A DNA stretch of 64,000 bases. It comes from Chalara sp. BL73. Taxonomy: Eukaryota > Ascomycota > Leotiomycetes > Helotiales. A program made the translations under genes and the position numbers. Under the pieces are notes generated by a model that was not told the DNA's origin, did no database searches, and saw only the letters and a program-made list of their open reading frames with translations. The stretch is taken from assembly GCA_918026815.1 (NCBI GenBank), contig CAKJVC010000010.1, positions 808,501-872,500 of the forward strand, read 5' to 3'. This document shows, one piece after another, positions 1-11,764 of the stretch. Numbering within the stretch: position 1 is the stretch's first letter; every line of letters begins with the position of its first letter.

Positions 1-24
1 GTAGAGGAACTCAACCAATATTCT

Positions 25-273
25 TTACATCTCGAGGATTAGAGCAAAGCAGGTACAACCAGCTTGCTGTTTCAAATCAGCTGCTCCGGTTAAAAAGCTA
101 AAGCTAAATGGAGATTCTAAGGTTGTAAGTTTCCATTTTTGATCTAAACGCAGAAGCTCATCGCAGCAAGGTCCTTTTGTCGCAGACACCAGGTTGCCCA
201 TCCCCTTCGGTTGACATATAATAGATAATACGACGCCGTTATAAAGTACAAGGAGGAACGCAGAAGGTTTCAA
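25..273 (-). CDS. possible small secreted protein, 82 aa
   Basis: A single open frame of 82 codons begins at an ATG. The N-terminus has a short hydrophobic stretch (FLLVLYNGVVLSIIC, residues 6-20) that could be a signal peptide. The rest holds a few cysteines, including a CC pair and a closing CTC, and matches no family I recognise. Small size, a hydrophobic start and cysteines fit a secreted effector-type protein, but a chance frame of this length is also likely, and no intron or promoter signal supports it. Confidence 0.22.
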   Translation of the reverse strand: MKPSAFLLVLYNGVVLSIICQPKGMGNLVSATKGPCCDELLRLDQKWKLTTLESPFSFSFLTGAADLKQQAGCTCFALILEM

Positions 274-1262
274 TAGCTCAATAATTCTAGTTTAAAGGGT
301 TTATGGGCAGGTAAATTCTGCAAGCTGCTGGACACAATGCTAATTGGTGCCGAAGCATACTACGCTGGCTTATTCTTCAAATTGCACAGCACCTTACATT
401 CAAGCGTATTTTCAAGATGGAACACCTTCGAGCCCAGGCACCCTATGCAAGGCAAATATCTCTCCATTTGACGACATACAAGAAAGCATTGGCGCCAGCG
501 AGTAAGCACACAAAAGGTCACAGAAGCTTTTTAGTATCTCACGAACTTAGTAAATCCTGGTTCATCTATTAGACTATGTCGGTAAAGATAATGATTCGAG
601 CAGTACATACTAATTCATTCATTCCTATGTTTATCCTCAGACCGCAGGTTGCAACGGCTTTGGTACTGATCTATCTTGCTCATAGTAACGAAATCACTTT
701 CACAGTACCGACGTTAATCCCACATTATGATTGTAGTTCATTCATACATTCCCCGATGGCTCCAAATATCACAGCCAGTATTCTCCCTGCATCATAGCGC
801 ATTACATCTATCCAAAGCAGCCGCTATTACTACCTCCTGAACATCCGGGGATAAGGACTACTCAAAATCTCACGATTATACAGTGAGCTTAGATACCGAT
901 AATTTTCATTAGACTTCCGGATGTAGCGGCGTCTCGGATGCATTCATCCGATGGTTATGCGCAAGTCAAACTCAACCCACGATGGTGAGTTGGCACAATC
1001 ATTCCTGCAATCCAATAGCATTCAGGACTAAGCACAAGCTTCGTCAACATTCTCTTTCTAGATAAGGCCTTCTTCCAAAGCAAGCTTCCGGGTTAGAATC
1101 ATGTTGTCTCTCACTTGTTAAACATGGCATTGGCATGAGCAAGACCCCACTTTTAATCGTTGCTCGCTTCCACCTGCCTGTGGAAATGACTGGGTGGATT
1201 AGTTGAAGCAGTCCCAACAATAAGACGTTCCTCCGTGCCACTCTACGACCAATATAGTCATC
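274..1262. other. intergenic region upstream of the siderophore transporter
   Basis: No convincing gene. Short frames here have no family resemblance or splice support. The stretch next to 1263 should contain the promoter of the siderophore transporter; I saw no exact copy of the iron-responsive GATA site ATCWGATAA. Confidence 0.5.
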
Positions 1263-3151
1263 ATGGCGATACTCAACTCAGTCACAGGGCGCTTCCGCTC
1301 GCCACCTGAACTTAAGGGGACCGATGTTACACCAGCGCCTGCACCGGCAAACAAGAAGGAAGATGTCGACGTGGAGGTCCAAAAGCCTAAATCACGAATT
1401 CTGGAGCGCGAACCTGGTGTTGCACGTGTTGAGGCACTTCAGGCGCTATGGGGAAAGAAGGGTAAATGGTTGGTGATCTCAGGTCTGGCCATGGTTATGA
1501 TCATGTAGTAAGTATTCCAAACAACTTTTCATCAAGGCATATCTGATCAAACAGTGAATTTGATAATACAACATTGTATATTTACCAAAACTACGCAACT
1601 TCAGACTTCAATGCACTGTCTCTTTTGGCTTCGCTCGGAACAGCAGGCTCCATTTTGTTCGCTGTTATCAAGCCACCTCTTGCCAAACTGTCCAATATCA
1701 TCGGTCGGGGAGAAACGTACTGCATTACTATTGCCTGTTACTTGCTGTCCTATATCCTCTGCGCGGCGGCGCCAAATATCAACGCATATGCAGCAGGCTA
1801 TATCTTCCATGTTCTCGGACAATCTGGCACTAATATCATGAACGACATTGTGATTTCCGATATCTCGACGGCCAGGCAAAGAGGACTTGCCATCGCCATA
1901 TCATTCTTTCCATTCTTGATTATTCCTTGGGTTTCAGCCTTCATCATCGATTCTGTGATTGAGGGAATTGGCTGGCGATGGGGTATTGGGATGCTTACCA
2001 TTCTTATGCCATTTTGTGCTAGTTTCATCATCACCACATTACTCTACTACCAGGGCAAGGCAAAGAAAGATGGCCTGATTTCCAAACAGAAAATCACGTT
2101 CTATGAGTTCTGCTCTCTCATCGATCTCGGGGGCACAGTTCTTTTCGCTACAGGGTTTTCCTGCATGCTCCTTCCCTTCACTTTGGCAGCCACATCGACC
2201 GGAAAATGGAGCACCCCCTATCTCATTGCTCTTCTCGTGGTAGGTTGCATATTACTCATCGCCCTTCCTTTTTACGAGAAGCACTTTGCAAAGTACCCTC
2301 TCGTTCCAATCCACTACTTCAAGAACTTCTCCATTCTCTCGTCAATTTTGCTCATCGCGACCGACTCGTTGGGCTTTGGATGCTCACACACCTATATATA
2401 CTCCTGGATCACAGTTTGCCACAACTTTAATGCCCGAGATGCGACTTTCTACGTATATACAAATGGAATTACGCAATGTCTTTTTGGAATTGTTGGCGGT
2501 TTCATCATGCTGAAAACCCGACGCTTCAAGCGGCTCCTCATGGCTGCAGCAGTGATCCGCCTCATTGGATATGGTGTCATGATTCGTCTTCGGGGCTCGA
2601 ACAATAGTCAAGCAGAACTATTCGTTGTACAGCTCATCCAGGGTATTGGGAGTGGCATCGTACAAACAGCCGTTCTAGTTTCCGCTCAGATTCAGGTACC
2701 TCATGCACAGATGGCACAGATCACTGCACTGGTCATTTGCTTCTCATTCTTGGGATCAAGTATTGGATCATCGATCGCTGGGGGCATCTATACGAATACA
2801 TTCAAGGATGAATTACGAAAGCAACTCGGTACCAGTGCTACTCAGACCCTTATTGATAATACCTATGATTCGATCGTTGGCGTTCTGCCAGTTTGGGGCA
2901 CTTTTGAACGGACTGCGTTGAACCATGCTGTAAGCTCTGAATCATACATGGAAGTAGAGTTGCGCTAATATATTTCAGTACTCTGATGTCATGAGATATA
3001 TGACATACACAGCTTTAGCAAGTTCAGTGCCCGCATTTATTCTCGTGTGGTTCATGCCTGATGTCGAACTACCGTAAGTTGTCTATCATGAACATTCAAT
3101 GCTTCGGTACTAATTAGTTATAGTGACAAAAACAACCTCATAGAAGATTGA
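1263..3151 (+). CDS. MFS siderophore-iron transporter (Mir/Sit/Arn type)
   Basis: Four exons close in phase: 1263-1507, 1555-2929, 2979-3073 and 3124-3151, giving 580 residues, the usual size for fungal siderophore transporters. Introns begin GTAAGT, GTAAGC and GTAAGT. After a charged cytoplasmic N-terminus of about 65 residues, the first membrane helix runs across the exon 1/2 junction into a segment reading YEFDNTTLYIYQNYATSDF, typical of the first outer loop of MirB/Sit1 transporters. Many hydrophobic segments follow, consistent with 14 membrane spans. Such proteins take up ferric siderophores by proton symport at the plasma or vesicle membrane. No siderophore synthetase lies nearby, so it may serve imported siderophores. 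Family assignment is firm; the substrate is unknown. Confidence 0.88.
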
Positions 3152-4605
3152 CCCGTACCGTTTCATTTATAGATAAAGATCTATCATTCAGTCATCCGTA
3201 ATACCACGAGTTGCAGATATTTGCCAGACGATACAAGATATATCTCACTAGCATGACCATGAGTCTATCTTCTTAGCACCACCTATGTGTCTACAGCCAT
3301 TCTTTAGTGATCTCAGTATGCAATTGATGCTTAACTGTAACTATGTTTCATGCGCCATTCACCAGACCTATTTTGTTTCGTAGATAATAATGATCGTATG
3401 AGACCTTGGCAACATGTAATGTACCCATTCTGCTTAGTTTCTCTGAATCTGATATAAAGATACTCTTCCGTATAGTTTAGCCACTGTTGTCTAAAATGAT
3501 TTCAATCGTTCAATATTCTTTTATTAATCCTCGATTTAATATTCAAACGCCTAGCCTTCTCGTGAAGGTTTGCATCGAAAAACTTTTGTCTATAGTGGAA
3601 AGTTTTCAAATGTTGTCATACATAGTAACTCTGATCCCCTCAGGCCCCAAAAGGTTCTATGTAATATGAATCTATTTTTCCAACTCTGTTATCAACCATT
3701 CAACAACAAAATATCCCTAATATCTCAGCACACTCCTGCAAGCTGCTGCATGCCATTGTCTTCCTTGGGTTCGAAACATTGCCTCTGCAGAAAGTCAACA
3801 TATCCACATATCCTCCGGCACTTGACGCTTCTCGAGAAGCTAGAATCCCCACAAACTTATTTTCAATATCGTTTTACTATCAGCCTCACCCCCAACATGC
3901 TTAACATTTAGCACCTAACTTTATAACCATGAATAACGTAGGTGCCTCATCTGTTTGTGGGACTTCACTATTAGCATCCAAGATTCAACTAGGCGGTCAT
4001 TAATACGGTCCTCTCTGCATCAACAACTGATCTGTCTATATACAGCAAGCAGACAATCTTTACCTTATCCGCCATAGAAAAGTTGCACATATCGAACGAA
4101 TACTTGTTCGCCAGCCACCACGTGCAGTTGTCGATGAACAAGGAGAACCTATTACCGTAGTTATGACCACTCCCAGAAGTTATATTCCCCTCCAATGAAT
4201 AGAGGACCTCCTGTCAAGATATCACTGATCTACAAGATCTTGGACGTAAACTTAGTCTATGTGTAAATGGATTAATTATCAAAATAGACCGTTATTATAG
4301 TACAGGAGATTTATTCAAAGCTCCTAGGAGAAATTGGTTGGGCAATGGTTACAAGCGCCCTTTGCTCTTCGGGGAATCTCTACTTTAATAATATAAAATC
4401 GAGAAAGTGCCCAGCACACTTCTGTTATCAAATTCTAATAAGTCTTGTTTGTATTACCTCACCTGCTTGCTTATGGCAAAAGCAAAACATCCTTCAAACA
4501 CCGTAAACAGCTTTCAAGAATTTAATTGGTCACCCACCAGCCGCCAGCTCGATCCGACACATAAGTTCAGTCGCTGAGGCACTTCTGATCACCAGCACTG
4601 TATCT
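3152..4605. other. intergenic region, AT-rich
   Basis: No supportable gene. Frames of 60-113 codons occur at 3487-3911 (+) and 3989-4195 (-) without recognisable domains. The last 300 bases precede the first RING-finger copy and may be its old promoter. Confidence 0.45.
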
Positions 4606-5040
4606 ATGGAAAACAGCTCCTGTCCAATATATTACGACGAGTCCTCAGTCAAGGCCATTCTACAATCATGTAGACATGCATTTAATCTCCTATGTATCGA
4701 AGAGTGGTTCGAATAGCGTGTGGACGAGAATAGTCCATGTCCAATCTGCCGGATCAAAGTTAACTGTATCGACAGGGTTCCAATCGAGAAACTCCAGAGA
4801 ACAGGTATGTGCAGAATGGAAGAATAAGATGTTCCGGAAGCTATGCCAGTTGCAGTACAAGAGAGATCGAGACCGCCGGTACCCCGAACACCATTTCAAC
4901 ACTGAAGTGAGGCCGGACAAGCAAGTCAGTAGCCGTGACCTCCACGAGCAGTAGGAGATTTGAGCAGAAACTAACGAAGAAATTCACGCGGAAGGTGCCG
5001 GATAAACACAGGAGAAGAAGGAGAAGCACAGAGAGGTCAG
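4606..5040 (+). pseudogene. broken RING-finger gene, member of the local RING family
   Basis: From the ATG at 4606 the frame encodes a recognisable RING: first cysteine in SCPIYYDE, then SCRHAFNLLCIEEW, then SPCPICR. Three defects are visible. The second zinc ligand of the usual CPIC is tyrosine (CPIY). An in-frame TAG at 4714-4716 sits between the ligand-6 and ligand-7 cysteines. The arginine/glutamate-rich tail that should follow is spread over other frames (about 4807-5040). The layout, a RING within the first 60 residues and then a charged tail, matches the intact copies at 6076 and 10295, so this is a decayed paralogue. An intron removing the TAG is not excluded but no good splice pair was seen. 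Confidence 0.7.
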
Positions 5041-6075
5041 GCTAGACAGAGGGATAGGGAACAGAGAGGGCGGGAGAAACGTAGGAGTGAACGAGAGTTT
5101 AGGCATAGACGTCGGACAAAGAGACATTTGAAAGTGGAAGTAATAATTATATCTGAAATAATTAAGTGTAATTCCGGAGATACTATATAGATGTTCATGG
5201 AAGCACAAGGAGGCATAGAGTGAGCACACAAAGAGATGTTAGGACAATTAAGCGTTGAGTAGAATAAGAGATGAATGACAGGGAATATGGCATAGATCTG
5301 AACAACCTTCCTCATTATTTATAGATTACAAATACTCACTTCTAGGGCGATGTTGTCCTCAATGAGTTGTATTTGAAGGAACTACCCACTGGTTAAGATG
5401 TTATTCGCCGAGACTCCGAATGGAGTAATTTATAAACAATACCGCTTTTGACACTTACACAAAGTTTACGCAACTACCTCATCATTGAACAAATTAACTG
5501 GATGCAATTACATCTAGGTCGATGAGGGCATTTGGTGCGGAATCATATTGAGAATCAGGTCTAGGTTGAACGGCAATTTGAAGTCTCAAGTTCCAGAGTA
5601 CCAGCCCACCTCCCACTGCGACATATCTGATATAGCTCAAACCAGAGCGCACAGGGTCCACAACATATTACGCGTATGTACAGCTTATGAAAAAAAGAAG
5701 AATCTTCCGGAATCACAAAGGCTTGAATTCTAACCCCTGCGCAGTCTGAATTGCCAACGCACTCAGCAGCATTTCCATTAACTAGCTCGTCATCACTTTT
5801 GCGATTGCGATTGCGGTTGCAATCACGGTCACGACACTGCCTCCAAACGACAGCCTAGCTGCTAAAACTAGTAAGTAAGAAGATTTAATTCGTTTCTATT
5901 CTTCTGATCTCTTGAGACGAGCCTTGCAACTAGGCACTTGAAATCTGTTGTCTTTTTTTTCTATACAAAACAAAGCTAGTTTGTCTTCGATCTCTTTTGT
6001 GCTTTCTATTTTCTTATTTGCTGCCAAGGATTTACTAATTGCACATAGTCCAACAATATCTCGAAGAATTCGATC
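5041..6075. other. intergenic region between RING copies
   Basis: No gene supported. Around 5810-5845 there is a short run of GCGATT/GCGGTT-like hexamer repeats. The final part should be the promoter and leader of the RING gene at 6076. Confidence 0.4.
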
Positions 6076-6972
6076 ATGGAAGACTTCAGAGACAGCAGCT
6101 GCCCCATCTGCATGGAATATTTCACCACCCGTGTGACTGTTAAGCCGTGCCGACATGAGTTTGACTTCCATTGCATCAAAGAGTGGAGCAGAGGCCGTTA
6201 TCACAATGATAGGAATGTTCCCTGTCCACTATGCTTGGGTTCCATCGCCTCTATTGGAGATATACCTATATTTGAAATAAATCATGGTCCGATTTATGAC
6301 GGATTCAACAGAGAGGATGAAAATCAAGGACTGACTGGGCTCGATTCAATTCACGAACAGACAAGACGCCAGTACATCCAAAACGAACAACAAGTGGAGC
6401 AGCTGAGAGAAGAACAGCAGATAATTTCGGAAATTCTAAGGACCGGGCTTCAAACAATGACTAGATTGTTGGATCATCATAGTAGAGATATTACCGACCG
6501 CTTGGAACGCGTGATAGTTGCCATTAGGAGACTTGAACTCTTGAATGAAAGCACCAGTGAAAGGCAGGTTCAAGCGGAACTGGCAATTGATAGAATCATG
6601 GATATTGTCGAGGAATATCTAGAGGACAGACAAGGCCAATCGCAGCATCAAGAACAAGAAAGAGAATCAAGGGAAGCGAATAGCATAGTACAACAAGATC
6701 TACAAGCAGCAGCACTAGGTTCAAGGCAACAATACTCAGCGGGGGAGACAAGATATGCGCAAGGTCCTGTGGTGCGAGTACGAAGACAAGCTCAACAATA
6801 TTTAGAGCGAGCCAGAAGGCAGTTAGAGGAGAGAATTGGCCAACGAGTTGTGAACAGTGAGAGCCTGGAGCAAGATCGGAGATTAGAAGAGAGAGACCAG
6901 ATGAAATACAACGTCAGGCAATTCGAACCGGGATCACTATCAGTGGAAAGAGAATATAATTTGCCAGGGTGA
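6076..6972 (+). CDS. RING-finger protein with charged coiled-coil-like tail, 298 aa
   Basis: A single exon. The RING lies at residues 9-53 with ligands C9, C12, C25, H27, D30, C33, C50 and C53, so the fifth ligand position, normally His or Cys, is aspartate. Tryptophan 37 after ligand 6 is the usual E2-contact position. From about residue 95 the protein is rich in Glu, Gln and Arg with heptad-like spacing, probably a coiled coil, and ends in Arg-rich segments. RING proteins of this layout generally act as ubiquitin E3 ligases; the substrate is unknown. It is one of four related loci between 4.6 and 11.8 kb. The start is the first ATG, placed just ahead of the RING as in the neighbouring copies. 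Confidence 0.8.
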   Translation: MEDFRDSSCPICMEYFTTRVTVKPCRHEFDFHCIKEWSRGRYHNDRNVPCPLCLGSIASIGDIPIFEINHGPIYDGFNREDENQGLTGLDSIHEQTRRQYIQNEQQVEQLREEQQIISEILRTGLQTMTRLLDHHSRDITDRLERVIVAIRRLELLNESTSERQVQAELAIDRIMDIVEEYLEDRQGQSQHQEQERESREANSIVQQDLQAAALGSRQQYSAGETRYAQGPVVRVRRQAQQYLERARRQLEERIGQRVVNSESLEQDRRLEERDQMKYNVRQFEPGSLSVEREYNLPG

Positions 6973-7822
6973 TGCCGTACAAGGGCATTCAAGAGTACGT
7001 TACACAAATCCAACCTCTCCTAAGACTGGCTTATAAAGCCCATTTTGAAACCGACCTGTCACTTGTTTTATTTCCAGTTGCAGTCAGGCGGATCTCAGCA
7101 TATGGGAGTCTCTCGGGTGTTTCTATATGAAGGCTATGGGATAGTAAGGTGTTGTAAAGGCGGTTGGGAATATGGCAAACAGACAAAAATTGTGGCTGAT
7201 GGGGTGGTTGCATGATTAGTATAGAGTATAGAAGACTTGTAGATACTATAGCAGAATAGGGTGATCAATATAATCACCATAGGCATAAAACGGAGATCTA
7301 TTCTTCCGATCACAGACAGACTTAAACGATTGGGATAGATCTACTTCTCAGCAAGTGTGCGAGAGCTTCATGTTTCTACTTCTAAAATATCCATGCAAAA
7401 GAGTAATAATTACATGAGGTCAACTTTTTTGACTTGGTTGCGAGATTACATGTGAGGGTTTACCTACTAAATCAATCTTCTTGCCTCCAAGCTCGGGGAG
7501 TATCACAAATTTTCTAGCTTTAGTAATTTTTCTAGAGGCACAACGCTAATGGGTTCACATTGATAAAACTAATCTTAGAGGGTTATTCCTGCACCTGTTT
7601 TTGACATTTTCTCGCGTGGGATGCAGATTGAAGACTTTCCCAACCTACAACCTTACCACAACTTCTCTGGAACTGCGAGAATATCCTGTCTACGAATCCT
7701 CAAAAATATTTGCGCCCTCTTAATACTGTCGATCAAATTTTAATATCTCCATCAACCTCCTATCCTTCTCGACCTCCCTCAACAAACTTTGAGATACAGA
7801 CTCGTTAGTACGTCGTTTCAAC
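6973..7822. other. intergenic region between RING copies
   Basis: No gene supported. It contains the 3' flank of the 6076 gene and an AT-rich stretch leading to the truncated RING copy at 7823. Confidence 0.4.
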
Positions 7823-8922
7823 ATGCCGGGCCCTATATCCAGCCAAGGCGTTTCACGGGCTCCAACTTCAGTTCGAGACAACCCATGCCCGATTTGCTAC
7901 AACAGTATGATGAGAGGAGTCGATCTAGGGCCTTAGGTTTAAAGACGATGCAAAACTTCTACACAGCAATTTCGAAGGGATCCGTACTGAGGATCACTAC
8001 TTGGAACATGGAGATCATCATTTCGGACACGAAGATAATATTCAAAGAAACCAAGGCCAGGAACTCTCAGATGCTGAAGCGCGAGAAGAACGCTTTATAT
8101 TCGTTCATTTAGGTTTAGTAGAAGACCAAGATGATGACGAATCGATCACTTGGAGCGGGCGATCGCGCTCGAAGCAACCGCAGCCTCAGGGAAGTGCTCC
8201 GTCTTTGAATTTATATGGAGTATTGCGTCAAGTTGGTAATCATCACAATAACAGAGCTCAAGAGGTCGCGGCAGAGGATTATAGTGAGGCACAAAGGGGC
8301 AGAGCAAGACATAAGGGGAACGATCAGTCCATAGTAGATGAAGTATGCAGACGACGGCAGAATGGTGAGTGGGCTGAGGGGCCGATTGGACAGAAGCCGT
8401 CGTGGCCGATCACGATCCCCTAGCCAGGCAGGCAAAGGGGAAGAGCGCAGATACAGGAAGAGGCCACGAGAGAGAGTATCAACGACTGGGAGAGGCGGAT
8501 GGATATTACCAAGAGTTGATAGGCGTCTTGAGGGGTCACCAAACGCCTCTGAACCTATGGAAAATAACGACGAGCCTCCTCGTGGACAGCCTCAGTCAGT
8601 TGTGTGTCAATAAAGTGAAGAGCAGTCGCCAACAATATCTGCAGCGATCACATTAGAGAGAGACTCACTAGAGCGTAGCAGACTACAGCATATCTATCCA
8701 CCCCAATCAAGGTTTAGATATATGGGAATGGCGCGAGACGGTGGCAGAAACATGGATCTGGGTATAGAGATACTGATTAATCCCGCTGAAGGCGTGACAC
8801 AAAATTGTAGGCGTTCTCGATCACCATCCTCTTGGAGAGATCGGAAAACTATCGAGATAGAGGCGAGTCAAGGAGCCAGCAGATTCGGAGCGAAGGCGTG
8901 CTCGATCAGGAAGAGCGAATGA
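7823..8922 (+). pseudogene. truncated, frameshifted RING-family copy
   Basis: An ATG at 7823 starts a frame in which an N-terminal segment leads to NPCPICYN, as in the paralogues, but the frame ends within 15 codons and no Cys-x-His or second CPxC half is found downstream. The remaining family-like sequence lies in other frames: an acidic His-rich part at about 7970-8420 (reading EDHYLEHGDHHFGHED) and Arg/Ser-rich parts such as RSRSPS near 8420 and 8815. The best reading is a copy that lost most of its RING by deletion and was then shifted. A short intron after CPICYN could be drawn but does not restore the zinc ligands. Confidence 0.55.
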
Positions 8923-10294
8923 GGCCGTTTCAGGTATTGCCTATTTCACAGCTTACTCTTTGATAGTAGGAGCTGAGAGCAGCAACCTTACAGATTCTGA
9001 GAGACACCGGCAAGCGCAAGATGCAAAGCGAAAGTGGCAACGCGAGAGAGGAGAGCACTAGAGAAAACAGCAGTAGAACCAACGATAAGAGACCCGGAGG
9101 TGCAAAGTTTTGACGGGTACTGCTACGCAAGATGGTGGAAAAACAGAGAACAAGTGAGGTAGCTTAATCAGACTAACTAATGCTGTAGAAACTAATCAAA
9201 CTTAAAGTCGACATTATTAGAGTGCCGCGACGTATTAAAAGGAGTCATTTCCTCCACTGTAAGGAGATAATTTCAGCAGGAGCTAGGTATCTAAGAGATA
9301 TTTGCTTGAAATTACACTGCAATGAGGATGGTGTGATGAGCCTGGAAGGCAGAGTGATAGCTTCTGGAAGGTTTAGGATGGACTAGCTTTGAGATATCGT
9401 AAAACCTTTGCTAGCTTAATCACAAGTGATGTTTTAAGGGATGCAAACTTTAGACTCAATTTAATGCGCTTCAGAGTTGTATTATTGTTAACCTTGAATC
9501 TATTGCTTGATGCTCTCTTTACATAATATCTTTGGAACATTGTTCTCTTAGCCACAGAATTCCGAAAATTAGGCCAGGTCAACCCCTTCACATCTAAATC
9601 AAAGCTTGACCCATGCGAAATCATGAGGCATATTAGAGACTTGTAATATAGAATTGGGCAGAAGCCGAGTTACAGTGGAGTTCATGTAACTTCATCATAA
9701 AGGTTGTGATAATATTCACAGGCAATTATTCTAAATCGTCACTTCATCTTGGAACCTGGCAGATCACTAGGGGTTTCAGGTGTTAGACTCGGTCTTAGCA
9801 ACCTTCGAATATGTTAAGAGAGGATACTCACTTTCTCTGACATTTGAATCGATGGATAAGGCGGCGATCTGGTACTGAGCTTGTAACTGGACAAAGACTC
9901 GTGGGCGGTGAAGGTGAATTCTGTTAGGCGCGGTCTCTCTGAGTTTACAGATAGAAAGCGGCGACAAATTTCCCATTTGCAACCATAAAATTGGTTCAAC
10001 AGAATATCATCAAAAACTTCCTAACCTTGAAAAGTTGGCAGACTAGAAGGCTGCAAGATCTAGAGTGCTCTTAGACTAAACTCAAACCTAGGTTGCATGA
10101 TCAGATCACGCCCTTCTACGATTCAGATTCGTCTCTTCGCTTTCCAGACGCGCTTCCGGCGTGAATCTGTATTTCTGGCGCCGTCTGTTGTTAGTATGTT
10201 GATGCTTGAATGAAGATATAACGCCTTTATTTCCTCTAACATTCAATTAGCTCCTTACAACTCTCTTGCCGACAAGACACTTCAAAGAACCAAG
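8923..10294. other. intergenic region upstream of the large RING gene
   Basis: Arg-rich remnants of the broken copy may continue to about 9130. Beyond that only short unconvincing frames occur. The last part is the promoter and leader of the RING gene at 10295. Confidence 0.4.
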
Positions 10295-11764
10295 ATGTCT
10301 GACCCAGGCACCTCCGCAGAGTCATCTTCCCCATCCGTCGATGATTCGTCTTCTCTCAATATATGTCCGATCTGTTATGATGAATTTAGTGTGCGTGTTG
10401 CCATTCAACCTTGCAACCATGAGTTCGATCTCCACTGTATTGAGAGATGGCATCAAACAACCACGCGTCGATTGACGCAATGTCCAATGTGCCGCAGAGA
10501 AATCACTGCTATTGGCGAGAAGGCCATTGATGATATTGATATATCTCGCTTCCAACCATCCTACCACCCTTTTTCATCATTTCGAATGGCCAATCCCAAT
10601 CTGCAAGAACATCTAGCCAGATCGCCGCTTAGTCATTTCCTTGAGCAACTAGCTGGATTTGAGATGCTAGATTATGAGATCAGCGATGAACTTCCAGATC
10701 TTATGGATGATTCAAGAACGCAGGAGCAAGAGAGGCGTAGAATTGTAGAAGAGGAGGCGCTGGCTGAATTGGAGTTTGAGCACAGTCTTATAGACGCACA
10801 AAGACGCCTGGTTCAGACAAGTGTTCGAATACCTGACAATAACTTGGAGGCATTGAGGTACCTGCATGATCGGCAAAGAACTTATCAAGGGGAGGAAGAT
10901 GAAGATTATCCACTGTTGAGAGGTCTCCAACCGCCACGATTCGAACTCGATGCTTTAAGACGACAAATTTCTGATCTTGACATGGAAGATACACAGTCGA
11001 GTGATGTCCCTGAAAGAGATTCAGCGCAAGCGTCGGCCACCATACGTGATCTGTCGCCTTATCAGATGGCTATTGACTTTCAACACAGAAATGCTATGGC
11101 GAACAGAAGCGCAGATTTGGGAGAGGGTGAGGTATTGGCACGGAACTCAAGCCATCGTCCCAGATCTCTTTCGCGAACATCGTCAGGATCGCTGGAAAAT
11201 AACATCCAAGAGGCAGCCCTGGAGCCCATGCACCTTGGATCGACTCCCATAGCTAGATTCTCGGGTAGAGAGGTAGAGCAAACAAGTTCCACTACAACAG
11301 AAAGACGTGTGCTCGCAAGAGCCCAAGACAATGATACCGCCTCAGCTGCTCAAAACCTTCATGGAAGAGTGAGGAGATTACAGCAGCGCTTGGAGACAGG
11401 TATAGCACGACATAGCCCTATGAACAATGAGGTTGCAGGAGCCGCTGAGCTTGGCCCATCCGGCCTTGATCCACTTGGTTTTTCTGTCCCTTGGGCCGCC
11501 ATGTATACAGAAGATACTCAAGTATATCGCAACAACCCAGAAACAAGGTACTCACCACGTATGTTAAACCCACTTGGTCTCACATTGGATTTCGTTGTTC
11601 CTCGTTCTAGCGTAGTAGGTCGACCAGTTGAGGAGAGAGCCACAGGGCAGATTTTGGAACCCGCCGAGCCCGCCGTTCCAGGCCAAAGATCTCACTTTCA
11701 ACCAGCCCAATCCCAACAGGACACCGACAGACTTGAGTCGGAGGCGACAGACAGCATCGAATAA
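10295..11764 (+). CDS. RING-finger protein, 489 aa, probable ubiquitin ligase
   Basis: A single exon with a Ser-rich N-terminus, then a RING at residues 24-66: C24, C27, C40, H42, D45, C48, C63 and C66. As in the 6076 paralogue, aspartate occupies the fifth ligand position, in the motif CNHEFDLHCIERW. After the RING come acidic and Gln/Arg-rich stretches and a long low-complexity C-terminus without another domain I recognise. It is the longest and best-preserved member of the local family. The likely role is E2-dependent ubiquitin transfer; substrates are unknown. No membrane segments are visible. Confidence 0.82.
   Translation: MSDPGTSAESSSPSVDDSSSLNICPICYDEFSVRVAIQPCNHEFDLHCIERWHQTTTRRLTQCPMCRREITAIGEKAIDDIDISRFQPSYHPFSSFRMANPNLQEHLARSPLSHFLEQLAGFEMLDYEISDELPDLMDDSRTQEQERRRIVEEEALAELEFEHSLIDAQRRLVQTSVRIPDNNLEALRYLHDRQRTYQGEEDEDYPLLRGLQPPRFELDALRRQISDLDMEDTQSSDVPERDSAQASATIRDLSPYQMAIDFQHRNAMANRSADLGEGEVLARNSSHRPRSLSRTSSGSLENNIQEAALEPMHLGSTPIARFSGREVEQTSSTTTERRVLARAQDNDTASAAQNLHGRVRRLQQRLETGIARHSPMNNEVAGAAELGPSGLDPLGFSVPWAAMYTEDTQVYRNNPETRYSPRMLNPLGLTLDFVVPRSSVVGRPVEERATGQILEPAEPAVPGQRSHFQPAQSQQDTDRLESEATDSIE

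Noticed and set aside
3989..4195. 68-codon minus-strand frame with a Trp/Asn-rich segment
   Set aside because: Short, without a domain or neighbouring exon in phase; kept as intergenic.
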